Below, one piece after another: positions 38,701 through 50,800 of a DNA stretch of 64,000 bases. The DNA is taken from positions 8,847,501 through 8,911,500 of the forward strand of contig NC_016458.1 in assembly GCF_000226115.1 (NCBI RefSeq). Reading direction: 5' to 3'. Source of the DNA: Thermothielavioides terrestris NRRL 8126. Lineage: Eukaryota; Ascomycota; Sordariomycetes; Sordariales; Chaetomiaceae. Below the pieces are notes generated by a model that saw only the letters and a program-made list of their open reading frames with translations, was not told the origin of the DNA and made no database searches. Within the stretch, counting starts at the first letter, position 1. Every line of letters starts with the position of its first letter. The position numbers were made by a program, and so were the translations under genes.

Positions 38701-40168
38701 CGATATAAAATCTCTAGGTCCTGTCTCCTTTGATAGCGAAGAGTATAGGGGAGCCGTATAAGGTGGCACTTAGCTTAATAAAACCCTTCTATAGGTTCTT
38801 AACTAGGTACTTTTTTATAGTCTCTAGCTAGTCGAGGGTATAGGAGTATAGGGGGCTTACTTACTAGGGTAGTGGTCCAATGAGTTTAATCTTATAGTTG
38901 TATTTACGCTTTAGTAGCATCTTATTGAATTCCTTTTTTAAGAATATATTAGCAAATTCGGTAAGGTAAAGGTACTTTACAATCGCTTCTTCGACTTAGG
39001 CTTGGACCTCTTCGTCCTTATCGTTAGGGAGTTTACTAGTCTTCTTAGCCTCGATAGCTTAGTTGATCTAGACGATTATAATGAACCCTAATATAGAATT
39101 CCCTTGTCGGTTTCCCTTAAAGAACATTTTATTAAAGGCTATAGTGGAGATAACTATAGCTTTGATTGGGTCTTTTAGAATCTATAGTCGCTTACCCTCT
39201 TTTACCTAGGAGGTAGCCTATTCCTCCTCTTCCTTAGGTGTTATAGGTCGAGTATAGGTTCTTAGGGGAATAAATTCCTCTCCCTTTAGTGCCTAGTCTA
39301 TCTTCTAGAGGCTATCGTCCTATATACCTCCGAACAATACCTTCTAAAGAGGTTTCTCAAGGGGTTCGATAAGATTACTCCTAGTGGTATACGTTTTAAA
39401 GACTTTAAGTTACACCGATTAGTATAATCCTAGGCTTGTTTTAGGTTATACTAATCGATATATTCCTAGATCTTTAATAGGTTACGCCAATTAGTAGGAT
39501 TTGTTAGATAAGGGTTTAGGGAGTGTTTCTCTACACTTTAATATTCGTAGCTACCATTGAGCCTTTTAATACTAATCTTAACGCTCTATCGCTTAGTCTC
39601 TCTACTTAGTATCCTTTTAATATTCAGGGTTTAATGCCTTAGGAACAAAGGAGTTGTAAAGAATCTCAAAGATATAATTCTATTCCAGATTATATAGTTT
39701 ATCTTTAGGCTAGATCAGTCGATACTAGCGAATATCTAGTAGAATATTATAGTAAACGAGCCACTATCGACTTAGTAACAGCTAATGCTCCTTCCCTATA
39801 TCGAGGGCTAAAAATAGAGTATCCTTCTATATTCTCCTATCAATTCGGAGGTCGAGTCTTAGGATTAAGTCGATAGGGTCTATAGATCAGCCCTAGAAGT
39901 CTTTTATAGAAATCAGAGTCTCGAGTAGTATTCCTTCAACGCTAAGTTTCTTAGCAATTCGCTTTATATAGGTTCGATCAAGGAAGGCGTATCCGTTTAC
40001 TCCAAAGTCAACGAGTATAGTGATAATAATGCTAGTTCTATTAATAGCTAACGTATAAGGGAAGGAGAGACTTCGACCGCCTATAAGCTACTAAAGGTCT
40101 ACCTAGGTAACCATTAACCTAACATCTAGCCCTAAGCTAGAGTCTACTTTCCTTAGGGCTCTTAGTTT
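35795..40168 (-). pseudogene. Gypsy-1 pol: protease, RT, RNase H, integrase, chromodomain
   Basis: One frame of about 1,458 codons. In order: the protease active site at about 40015-40000 reads V-D-F-G-V-N where D-S-G-A is expected. The RT catalytic box at about 38410-38399 reads Y-I-D-N. RNase H starts at about 38050, with S-D-H-Y-T-L at 37759. The integrase zinc-binding domain is at about 37230-37130 and its first aspartate at 37018. A chromodomain lies at about 36150-35985, with hydrophobic and W-position residues in the expected order (some W codons now TAG). The protease, RT, RNase H, integrase and chromodomain anchors all share one frame. The frame reaches TGA at 35797-35795; an earlier TAA near 35836 may be the true end or a mutated CAA. 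Pol begins in the -1 frame relative to gag. Confidence 0.9.
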
Positions 40169-41643
40169 TCTAATTCGATAGTCTTAGTCTTATTTTCTTT
40201 AACCAAGTTCATTATTTTCTCTAAGTCTATTTCCATTTTCTTAATCGTAGCTACAATACGTTTTAGGCACTACGCCTTTATATAACCGGTCTCCTAGCAA
40301 TAGAAGCACTTACCCTCCTCTTTCAAAGTATTACACTCCTTCTAAGAGAGTCTAGGAGATCTTAATTTGGCCTTGCCTCCATTGGAACTATCTAGCTAAA
40401 GGGTCTTTTCTTTCTTCTTTGCGGAAGCTATTCCTCCGTTCGGTTGTCTAGATCCTAGTGAACTAGATTTTCTATCCTTTCGATCCTTCTTAGCCATCTC
40501 CTAGAGTAGAGAGAACTAATGACCAAGGCGAGTAAAGTCGTTAAAACCAACGTTCAGGTCGACCAAATCTCTCGCTATCTAGAAACGAAGGCTCTAAGAG
40601 AGTCGAGTATAGAACTCCTCCTTCTACTTATCCTTAGGTTTCTTAGATTTAATAGCAAGGTAGACAAACTTAGTAAAGAACTCTCGATAAAGCGTAGACC
40701 CTATTTTTAAAGCTACGAAATTATTCTTTGTATAGCGAAGCTCGGTAGGGTCGGTATAGAATCTATCTAGGAAGTTGAACAGCTCGTTAAGATTAGTAAT
40801 CGGCTCTGCTATATCTTCTTCCAAATAGGGTACGAGAGCCTCTATTGCTTCGCCACCGATAAAGGACACTATATATCCGAATTTCAAGTCCTCTATTAGG
40901 AATAGTTCGTAGTTCCCCTTGATCTTCCGAAGCACTACTACCTTCTATACTAAATACTTTAGGTCTTTACCGTTAGTAAACTTCTTAGGGTTAGTAATCT
41001 TCGTAGTCTTTGTATAGGTCGTAGGCTCGGAAGTCTTTTCGATCGTCGAGATCGGACAATCGGGATTATATAACTCCGAGTACAATTCGGTTTATATCGG
41101 TTCGGTTTAGGTCAAGGACACGGTTCGGCCTTATAGATCGACTATATTAGCAATCTTCTTAAGGAGCTTTGTCCTCTCGTCTTCCAGTGCTATCTTATTG
41201 TATAGGAGTACCTCGACTTAGGCGTATAAAGTAGAAAGCTCTTTAGGGTCGAGGATATTGCCTTGTTCTTATTTAAACTGCTAAACCCTTGTAAATAGCA
41301 TTGCTATCGAATTGGCTAGTATATTGTAGGTGACTCGTAGGGCTATAGCTTATCTAATTGCTATATCGCGCTATATAATAATCGATTGAATTATCTTAAT
41401 AAGATCGTCGCCTTACAACTGATCGACCTATTCGATACTTAACGGCTAGATCTCCTCGAGAGCGATCGGTTTATTATCCTAAGGGAAACGAGCAATAGCA
41501 ATATACTTGTTCTTAAGCCTTAGATAGCGTTTAATCAAATCTATCTCCTATTCCTTAGCTAAGTACTCGATCTAGCTAATTTGGTCGAAGAACTTAGGAA
41601 CAAGATTCGTAAGTTCGTATTCCTCGATCAAGTCAACGGTCAT
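40153..41643 (-). pseudogene. Gypsy-1 gag
   Basis: Capsid/nucleocapsid protein gene. The start chosen is ATG 41643-41641; an in-frame TGA lies three codons upstream, so the frame cannot begin earlier. Codons from there run in frame through the capsid region, where 40935-40624 is stop-free, to a CCHC knuckle at about 40308-40270 of form C-F-Y-C-x-E-T-G-x-I-K-A-x-C (histidine now tyrosine). The frame ends at one of the TAA codons at 40164-40153, where pol opens in the -1 frame, so programmed -1 frameshifting is possible but unproven. Plus-strand open frames at 40519-40710 and 41581-41865 are antisense shadows. Confidence 0.88.
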
Positions 41644-42123
41644 TTGGGTTCAAGAGCTAAACGGAGTCAAATCGCCGATCTTCGATCGAATTTAGGTACC
41701 TCAATTACCTCCTACGTTGAACTTATAGAGATCTACCGGATCAATCTTCTAGGTATTCTAGCCCTATTCGGTAGACCTAAAAGTATAACCTACGTTCTCT
41801 ATCTTACAAGCCATTGTCGATATCGTACCTCTTTCGGGACTTCTTCTATCGATCGATATAATTGAATTGCCTCGATAAGGTGATCGTACTACTTATCGCT
41901 AGTCGATCGGAGGTTGCTTCGCTATCGGCAACCTATTGTACACTTAACGGTTTGTCCTTAGTGCCAATTGGTTCCTAGCCAACCTATCGCACTATACTAT
42001 TGGCAAGTCGAAGGTTCTATCGGAGATTTAGGTTCCCTAGCCAACTAAACTAGTCCTATCGAGAAAGACTATATTGGATATTATATCGCCTTCGTAGGCC
42101 TATAGTAGTAAGACTTAAAGTAA
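41644..42123 (-). other. Gypsy-1 leader between 5' LTR and gag
   Basis: 480 bases that should contain the tRNA primer-binding site directly next to the LTR. On the minus strand the sequence after the LTR is ttactttaagtcttac, which I could not match to a tRNA end. No other feature was recognised. Confidence 0.6.
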
Positions 42124-42511
42124 TGTCATAGCAAGGTAAAACAAGTGCTAGATAACTTGTAGCTAAATTGATCCTCGATTAACGAAGACTTTAAGTCTAA
42201 GGAGAGAGAGAGGAAAACTATCAATATATAGGTGGAAAACTGTGCTCAAATACCTTAGGTAGTATATATAGACAATTTGCAGTAGGGCTACAATTTGCAG
42301 TAGGGCTACAAAGTCTGTATATTGCGGGGTAAGACGTGGTTCGCCTTATTAGTACGTTTTTCCTTATTGGTAAGTCAACCCCTCCTTCCTAATCTAGAAG
42401 TCGACTCGAATCTTGCAAATCTACCAACTCGGGAGGTCACGTGAGTGTACAGTCACGTGACAGGTCTATACGCAAGTTATATAACGGTGGTCAGCGTGCT
42501 GTGCCGTCATA
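42124..42511 (-). repeat. Gypsy-1 5' LTR (388 bp)
   Basis: Same length as the 3' LTR. On the plus strand it begins tgtcatagc and ends ccgtcata (once ccgtcaca by comparison with the other LTR). It is followed at once by the target duplication cctat. Confidence 0.95.
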
Positions 42512-42951
42512 CCTATACGGCCCATTGTACACTATCTACATATATAATACGCTCCTAGCGCAAGTACCGTAGCCACTAGGTGCGCTATGTACTCGAGGGG
42601 AGCGGCTAGAGGCCGACCTTCCTACGCCTCTTCCTCTTCCTTTTACGCCTCTCGCCTACGCCCTGGTCCTTATAGCTAGCCGCCAGAGGCTCCCCTGCCA
42701 CGTCGTCCTAGCTACCGCGCTCCTACCGTGTATTCGTGGAGCTTTCCGCTGATCCCCTATATCCTACCTTGCCCTCGACGTTCAGCTCGAGCGCTAGCTA
42801 GTACTCCTATAGGCGCCTAGTGCGCATTAGCTATCCTATAAGCCTCTAGGCGTCTCTCCTGCTCCCAAGCAGCGTGAGTAGCGCGTGTCGATCTCAGATA
42901 TAAGGCCTTCCTATAGTAACTACAGGGTCTCTGTAGCGTATCGCAAGGTGG
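42512..42951 (-). mobile_element. LINE G, segment 2 of 2 (ORF2 C-terminal end), weakly mutated
   Basis: Resumes LINE G after Gypsy-1: rest of the 3' UTR, the ORF2 stop and about 290 bp of the C-terminal coding end, then 5' truncation at gcaaggtggg. It keeps many CG, CA and TG dinucleotides, for example near 42690-42760 and 42850-42890, in contrast to LINE A on its right. G without Gypsy-1 is only about 660 bp. The duplication gagcttaacYa flanks it at 34955-34965 and 42952-42962, with one C/T difference. Confidence 0.88.
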
Positions 42952-44020
42952 GAGCTTAACCAATATATATATTGTCTATAGTCTTTAACTATCTTTAGTA
43001 CTATCCTATAGTATATATAGCTTTATATATATAACCTAGACCGTATTCTCCCTTACTAGGTCTACCGCTAAGCGGTCAAAGCTATCTTTATACTTTACTA
43101 AGGTAGCTAGCTAAATACCTTTTATTAATACTATAAAAGTATAGTGTTTAAACACTATAGTTGCCTCAAATATAGCGATAACCTACACTTTATTATCCTT
43201 ATCAACGAACTACGTTTAACGATCCTCCTTGAATATAACTACTATATTCCTACTCTTTAGTAGCTTCGATACTACAATAACGCTACTTCTACTACCTCCT
43301 ATAGTTGCTTCTATTATAGCTACAACTATATTGACCGCCTAGACTATATCCCCTATACTCCTATTAATGATATTTATAAGCACCTACCTAACGTTAATTA
43401 TAAGCTTGTAAAATAGCTTCTTCGATATATACTATATATAGCTTTTAAGTAGCTAGAGCACTATTGTTATAACTATGCCCTACCCTACTACCTAGGCCTA
43501 GGTCCTCGCCTAGGCACCTCTAACGTCTACCTATAGTCCAACCTTGTTCTTTATCTATATAACCTCCTTTTCTATATAGTTGACGCTTTTATATAGCTTA
43601 TATATATTATAAAGGTAGTTTAGCTTATCCTAAAATACCTTATAGTAGTATATATATATAGTAGCCTATATATATAGCTATATCTTTAGTGGCATTAGAG
43701 TATAGAACTCCTATAAAAGCCTCGATCGTTTGTCGCTAGTGCCTTCGATATATATATTCCAATTGTTTATAGCTCCTATAGAAAGGAGCCTAAGTCTTCG
43801 GTTACGTTGGTCGAGGTGCTCGTATACGTTAGCCGCAATATCGCGACCTATAGCGCCTACTATTAGACTACCGCTATCGCTACTACGACCTATATAGCCG
43901 CTACGCCCCCTCTATAATATTGTAGATAGGGGTAATTGGATATGCTAAGAATGCTTGTATTGTTGGATTCGATTTTAGCTCAACGGTTCCTTTGTAATTG
44001 GCGTTTAAGTACAAAGAAGC
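42952..44020 (-). mobile_element. LINE A, segment 4 of 4 (ORF1 N-terminus and 5' end)
   Basis: The final part of LINE A: the ORF1 N-terminal half (start codon position near 43919 now ATA), leader and 5' hairpin (about 43990-44016), ending gaagc at 44020. The target duplication expected here (cctataata, from the Gypsy fragment at 13621) is not present, so the right junction of A is rearranged. Confidence 0.85.
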
Positions 44021-44034
44021 CTGTTTTTTTATCC
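44021..44034. other. Unexplained junction between LINE A and LINE H
   Basis: About 14 bases (ctgtttttttatcc) separate the 5' end of minus-strand LINE A from the first recognisable base of plus-strand LINE H. They match neither element. They may be filler, or extra 5' bases like those seen on LINEs B and C. Confidence 0.5.
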
Positions 44035-47000
44035 TAGTCTATCTATTTATTTAACTAGGAGCTAGGGTAGAGGTCGCTACTCTATACCCTAATAGAGTAG
44101 AAGCTAAAAGGGTATAATATACTTATAGACGACTTTAATATATACTACCTAATATAGGATAGGTACAATAAGACCTCTTAATTAGTAAGTGTACTACTCT
44201 AGATCGTAATAGAATAGGAGCTTAAGCTTTATATACCTTATAGTATACCTACTTAGGTTTATTAAGGTAATAGAGATAGTATAATCGACTATATCTAGGT
44301 AATATAAGGCAATAGCGTTTAATAGCTAAGGCTATTCAACTTAGTAGGCTTAGACTATATACCTTAGGTAGCTAAAGTGATATTAAAGGGGAGTAGTAGT
44401 AAAGCTACTATACTACTAGGCTATAGCTAGGGACTACTAGACTATAAAAAATATAAGGCTAAAGTATAGTTCCTTACTCGATTAAGGGAGATTAATATAG
44501 TAGAGGAACTTGAAGATATAATAGGTACCCTAATATATAAGCTAACTAGTATTATAGATATAGCGACGTTATACTAGAAGCTTAATTAGGGATCCTATAT
44601 ACTATAGTAGAACCTTAAAGTCGACAAGGTAATATAAGAAGCAAAGAGGGCTAAGTATACCTAGTGGTCAAGCTATATAGCAAGCTCCAAGAACACTACT
44701 ATAAAGCAATAAAGTAGTTTAAATACTATACTAGCTAATTGTAGACGCTATATTTATACTATTTATTTATTAGAGTATTAAAGGAATAGAAGCTAATATA
44801 GGATATTAAGAGGTAGACATAGCTCTAGAGCTATCAACGCCCTAAGCCTCTAGCGCTATCAACGCTCTAACTAGGGCCTAGCGAGCCCTAGAGCGCTATA
44901 ATATACGTTTAAAAGGTAGAGGCGCTAGTAGGGCGCTTCTTCCCTATACTATAGATATTGTACAATAGTATCTTTAACTAGGACTAGCCTAAAGAGTCTT
45001 CCTATAATACAATGCTAATTAACTAGAAGGTCTATAGTAGTGATATTATAAAGATTATAAGCTATATAAGATCGAATAAAGCGTTTAGCGAGGACCTCTT
45101 TACTAATAAGTTTCTTAAGGCCTATAACAAGGAAGGAAAGCTATTAAAGGTATTTACAGTAATTATATATATCTACTTTAAGCTAGAGCATTTCCTATAT
45201 AAATTCTATATTATATAGATAGTTGTTCTAAGGAAGCTAGGGAAGTCTCTAGAGTAGCTAAAGAAAGTAGGGGTATATCGCCTAATATCGCTATTTAGCG
45301 TAATAGGCAAGATTATCGAAGTGGCTATTATAGACTAGGTAATATATATAGCTAAGGCGTATAAGCTACTCCTAAAGATATAAATAGGCTTCTAACAATA
45401 TAGGTTAATTAAGGTAGTGATCTAAGTAGTAACTAATAAAGTAAAGACAATATAGGTATATAGTACCTATATATCGCTATTATAACTAGATCTAAAGGGC
45501 ACCTTTAACTAAGTCAATTAAATCTAGCTACTATATACGCTTTAGAAGCTAAGATTCGAAAGGAAGCTAGTTATACTTCTAAAGAGCTATTTCAAGGATT
45601 ATATAGTACACTTATAGTTTAATAGGGTTATAGCTAAGTCTACAACTCTATAATAGGGTACGCTATAGGGTTCGCTACTACCACCAACGCTATTTATCCT
45701 CGTTATTACCCCCCTATTCTATACCCTCAAGGTATATACTAGGCTTCTAATAGTCGGATATACAAATGACACTAACCTCCTTACATTTAGGTAGGATATA
45801 CTAATATACTACTATATACTAGGGGTTTACTAAATATAAGAAATAGGCTATAGAGCGAGGTATATAATTCGAACTAGCAAAGAGCGAGCTTATCTACTTT
45901 ATAAGAGTATAGCGGCTATATATAGAGGTCGTTAATATCCTAGGTAAGGGCTAGCTAGGGCTTACCCTAGTAGAGTTAATGAAGTTCCTAGGTATATAGC
46001 TAGATTATAAGTTCTCCTTTAAAACGTATAAGAGGGCAGTAGAAACGAAGATAGCTATATAGAAGTTCGCCCTTATAAGGCTTATAGCAAAGATATATAG
46101 GGTATATATCGCTAAAGCTTAGGAAATCTATATAAAGGTCATTAAAAGCATTCTCTTATATAGAGCAATAGCCTAGTATACTCTAACGCTAATTAAGGGG
46201 ACCCTATATAGGATTATATATAGCTTTAACGTAATTTAGTTAGGCTACCTCTAGGTAGTAGCTAGTATATATAAAGCAATACTAGTTTACAACCTTAAGA
46301 ACGAGATATAGGTACCTCCTATCGACCTTTACTTTAATCACTTGGTAGTATATATTAAGTAGAGGCTCTAGAAGACAAGGCTAATATAGCTTCTATATAA
46401 TATATATACAAAGGAGCTTCTATATAATATATATATAAAGGTAGCGTCGAAGCTAAAGAGGAGATACTATATATACTATACCCTAAGGTCAAGGCTAGCT
46501 ATAGGGGAGTCGCCTATAGATCAAAGGTAGATATAGGCTAAGGAGTAGCTCCTTTTATACTGCTCTATAGCAGTAGAAGAGGTATAAAGTAAAAGTAGCA
46601 ATAACGAAGGCTAGAGGCCTTAAGAGCCCTAGCTCTACACTAATATAGATATAGTTATAATAGAGGAGTAGAAAGTGTATAGGGAGTAGCAAATATACTA
46701 TATAGATACTAGGAGGCTAGAGAAGATGTACTATAGGGAAGTAGCCGACCTATATAGCCTAGAGCCCTCCGCCTAGATATTATAGGTATATAAGGACCTT
46801 AGCAAGGTGTAGAGCTCCCTCCTTATATAGGTATATATAGCAGCTATTAGCCTAAGGCAATTCCTATTTTAGAAAGAAGTTCTAGATACGCCTATACTAC
46901 TACATCGCTATAGTAAAGCGTTTAAAACTATTGCCTACCTTACAATATATTATAGAGATCTAGTAGTCGCTATAGGAAGACCTAAAGTCTAGGACTAGTA

Positions 47001-47278
47001 TATGCTATTCACGCTATTTAGGAGTAGGAGAGGCGTATAAACACTTATAGGGTAGCTAATATATATTAGACGCCTATAAGAATACTAAATTATACTTGAG
47101 CTAAACGTCGAGGGCGAAGTAGAATATAAAAGTATAACAAAGAGCTCTATAGATATATAGCTAGCGTATAGTAGCTAGGACAATATAATGGAGGAGCTTC
47201 CTATAGGTAGCCCTAAGGGCAATAGTATAGATAGGAGGTATAAAAAGAGGAGGAGGCGTAGGAAGGTTAGCCTCTAGC
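44035..47278 (+). mobile_element. LINE H, segment 1 of 2 (5'-truncated, ORF2)
   Basis: Plus-strand LINE starting in the endonuclease domain and running through ORF2 almost to its stop, where Gypsy-2 is inserted after cctctagc. G-D-F-N is changed to D-D-F-N (44129-44140). The RT catalytic box at 45759-45770 reads Y-T-N-D. The endonuclease and RT anchors are in different frames. Comparison with LINE N suggests a 1-nt deletion near 44690. A short duplicated stretch (tctatataatatatat) occurs near 46393-46435. Confidence 0.87.
44035..47278 (+). pseudogene. LINE H ORF2, RIP-degraded and frameshifted
   Basis: Endonuclease remnant from its middle part, linker, RT with L-D-L-K-G from about 45486, connector and Cys/His motif near 46895-46960, then the basic C-terminus. 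The active-site changes are D-D-F-N and Y-T-N-D. It carries many TAG and TAA codons plus a probable single-base deletion. The last codons and the stop lie at the Gypsy-2 junction. Not functional. Confidence 0.8.
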
Positions 47279-47664
47279 TGTCACAGCAAGGCAAAACAAG
47301 TGCTAGATGACTTGTAGCTGAATTGATCCTCGATTAATGAAGACTTCAAGTCTAAGGAGAGAGAGGAAAACTATCAATATATAGGTGGAAAACTGTGCTC
47401 AAATACCTTAGGTAGTATATATAGACAATTTGCAATAGGGCTATAATTTGCAGTAGGGCTACAAAGTCTATACGTTATAGGGTAAGACGCAGTTCGCCTT
47501 ATTAGCGCGTTTTTCCTTATTGGCAAGTCAACCCCTCTTTCCTAATCTAGAAGTCGACTTAAATCCTATAAATCCACCAACTCAAGAAGTTATATAAATA
47601 TATAGTCACGTGATAGGTCTATATATAAGTTATATAACAATGGTCAGTGTACTATACTATTATA
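47279..47664 (-). repeat. Gypsy-2 3' LTR (386 bp)
   Basis: Plus-strand start tgtcacagc, end ctattata, followed by tcacccccccc, the polypurine tract on the minus strand (47665-47680). Confidence 0.94.
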
Positions 47665-47881
47665 TCACCCCCCCCTCGAAAAAACGTTATACCTATACGA
47701 CAGATGTATTATAGTCCTCTGTTAGCTGTTGGTAATTAGAAGAATTAGCTTACAAGCCTATTTTTTACGAAGTTTATACAATTGAGTTTTATAGAACTTA
47801 AAAATCTACCCTATAGCCCGCTAGGCTATATAAGTTGCTATATCTAGGCTAGTAGGTATATGAGGGAGCTAGGATGAAATG

Positions 47882-50800
47882 TCATCCTACGACTTTATAG
47901 TAGGTTTATATATATATACGACATCTCCTAGATCGAGTTAGATCACGTTGTCCTTTAGGTATTAGCAAGTTATTATCTAGGTATTCATTATCGAAGTAGT
48001 CCTCTTTATAAGCCTTTAGCTATTATAGTAGCTATTATAGTAGTCTAGCTATATAGAGGAATACTTTATAGAATTCCTAGAGGTGGTATAGTATATTCTT
48101 GAAATTAGTAGCGTTGTACTATTTGGGATCCTCGCCCTAACCAATCTATTTAACGTAGTACTAGAGTTTCCTTCTAAATATCTAGGAGGCAAGAATCTTT
48201 TTAACTTACTATTCTAATTCGCTATCCACCTTAATTGGCGGCTTAGGCTAGGGTTCTTAGCTTAGTAATAGGTCATTTAGTACCCTCTAGAGTTAATCTA
48301 AGGTAAATACTAGGTATATCTTCTAAGTTTTAGGTAACTTTAGCTTATAAGAATAACCCTTTTTAGCAATAATTGGAAAAGGCTTAGCGATAAAGTAATT
48401 AAGCTTATCGTTTAGTCGGTTTATTTGCCAATAGCCTTTTATAATATAGACCTTCTAGCTAACTTTAAACTCTTCTAGTCGCTAATACTTATCTACTTAC
48501 CGCTTTTAGGCTTCCTAGGCTTTCTATATACTTTCTCTAGTAAATTAGACAATAGAATTGATTTTAGAGAGTATCTCTTAGGCTTTAGTACAATCAAGCT
48601 TGTCTTTAGCGCTATTAAATTCTTAGGTATACTCCTACTAATCGTAGGTTATCTAAAGGAATATACTAGTCTTAACTTTAAATAGGGCGAAACTAGTAGA
48701 TAAATAGGGTAAAATAGCTTAAATAAAATCTATTATAGGCAATAATTCTAACTAATTGTCTTAGAAATAGTTAATAAATAGGCGTAGATACTAGTCAAGG
48801 TATTGATTTATAATTTTAGTCTATTTGTCTATCTAAGGGTACTTCGAAGAAGAGAGGTATAGGTTAATTCTAAAGATCTTATAAAACTTGTCCTAGAACA
48901 CTAAAATAAACTAAGGGCCTTAGTCTAAAGTGATCAATTCTAAAGCTCTATAGATATACTAAATATATTAATAGTAGAGTTATACTATCTCTTTAGTAGT
49001 AGTAGTTTTATAATAAAGGAGTAAATAACTATATTTCTTTAAATAGTCTACTATAACAAAGACTTAGTTGTAGCCCAACTTATTCTAAAGTATTGTATAG
49101 AAGTCTATAGTAATATATTGCTAAGGTTTTATAGAGACTTCTAAAGGCTTAAAGAGGCCTAGTAGTTTATTGTAGAGTATATAGGAACGTCGGCAAGTCT
49201 AGCAATTCTAGACGAACCTATTAATATCTTCTATCTACCCTAGCTAGAAGTATTGTCTCTAAACCAACTTTCGTATCTTATTCTTACCTAGATAGGCTAT
49301 AGAGACCTAGTTATAGATCTTAGCTAATAGGTAAGTTTATAAATAACTATCTAATAGAACTATTAGCCTCCCTCCCTTTAGTAGAAAGCTACTATCGCTT
49401 AAGGTCTAGCTAATATTATTTTAATAAATAAGCTTCTAGAAACTTTCTAGAGCTTTACTCTCCTAGTTCGCTTTAAGGATAGTATTAACCAATTTATATC
49501 CTTTAAGTCATTATAGTTGGAATAGCTTAGATTTGTCGACTTCGATTTAATAGATTATATACTATAAGTTATACTTAGTAGGCTCCTTAGGTAGTAACTC
49601 TAGTTCCTCTAAGATCTATAGGTCTAGCTTGCTCTTAAGGAGGATTGTCTAGGTACAATAGGCCTTTTAGACTTCTTTCTAGGTAGTAAGCTCTTTGGCT
49701 TTATAGGATAGGGCGTTGGCAATAGCGTTCTACTTACTAGGTCAATAGACGATCTAAAAGTCTAGAGCAGAGAGGAGCTTAGCCTAACTAGCTTATCGTA
49801 TATTGAATAGTCTCTTCTATATAAAGTATTACAATATATAGTAGTTGGATAGGATATTGAACTACTACTAGAGACTAAGTAGTATTAGGTACTATTCCTC
49901 GACGATATATATAATAGTAAGGAGTTCCTTATTATAGATAGAGTAATTGCTTTCTAGTCTAGATATTATTTTTAAAAAGAATATAATAGGATACTAACTA
50001 TCGTTGTATTTCTATTAGAAGACTCTAGCTACAACTCTACTAGATATATCGACTTCGATTTAACTTTCCCTAGTAGGATCATAGTACTTAAGGAACAAGG
50101 TATTGGTCATTCGCTATTTAAGTTCTTAGAAGGCTTCCTTATACTCTTCGGTCTATTTAAATGGTTTCCCTTTAATAGTTAAACGCTATAGGGGCTATAT
50201 AATCCTTCTATATTTATAGATAAATTAGTAGTAAAAGTTATAAAATCTAAAGAAGGCTTATACTCTTTATATAGTAGTAGGTTAGTCCTAAGAAACTATT
50301 ATCTTAATTTTCTTTAGGTCTACTTAGACGCCTTTAGTATTGACAATAAACCTAAGGAACTTAGTCTTAATAGTATAGAATTTATATTTCTTAATGTTCG
50401 CCTAGAGACCTACTTTATATAGCTTCTAGAGGATAAGTCGTATATACTTATAGTGTTCTTCCTTGTTCTAAGAGTAGATAATTAAGTTATTGATATAGGC
50501 GGTTATAAATATATCGAGGTACTTAAAGAACTAGGAATTGACGAATCGCTAAAAGGTAATAGGTCCATTATATAGGCCAAATAGTAGGACCTTATAGCGG
50601 AATTGGCTATAGTAGGTTCAAAAGGTCATTAAGTCTTCGCTTCTAAAGGTAAGTTGGATCTAGTAGAAAGCTTACTAGATATCGATCTTAGTAAAGATTT
50701 TAATATTTCCTAGTTGTTATAAGGTTTTATTAATATAAGGTAGTAGATAGTAGTCTTTAATAGTAACTTTATTCAAAGTTTAGTAGTCAACGTAGAACCT

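Larger units (their letters stand above)
35190..42511 (-). mobile_element. Gypsy-1, complete chromovirus, inserted in LINE G
   Basis: A 7,322-bp Ty3/Gypsy element in minus orientation. Order on the minus strand: 5' LTR 42124-42511, gag, pol (protease, RT, RNase H, integrase, chromodomain), polypurine tract, 3' LTR 35190-35577. It is flanked by the 5-bp duplication cctat (35185-35189 and 42512-42516). It is less mutated than Gypsy-2, with 103 consecutive stop-free Gag codons at 40624-40935. LTR differences look like transitions only. Confidence 0.96.

Noticed and set aside
40519..40710. Plus-strand open frame of 63 codons
   Set aside because: Antisense to Gypsy-1 gag, which has recognisable capsid and knuckle sequence.
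41581..41865. Plus-strand open frame of 94 codons
   Set aside because: Antisense to the Gypsy-1 gag start and leader; no domain recognised.
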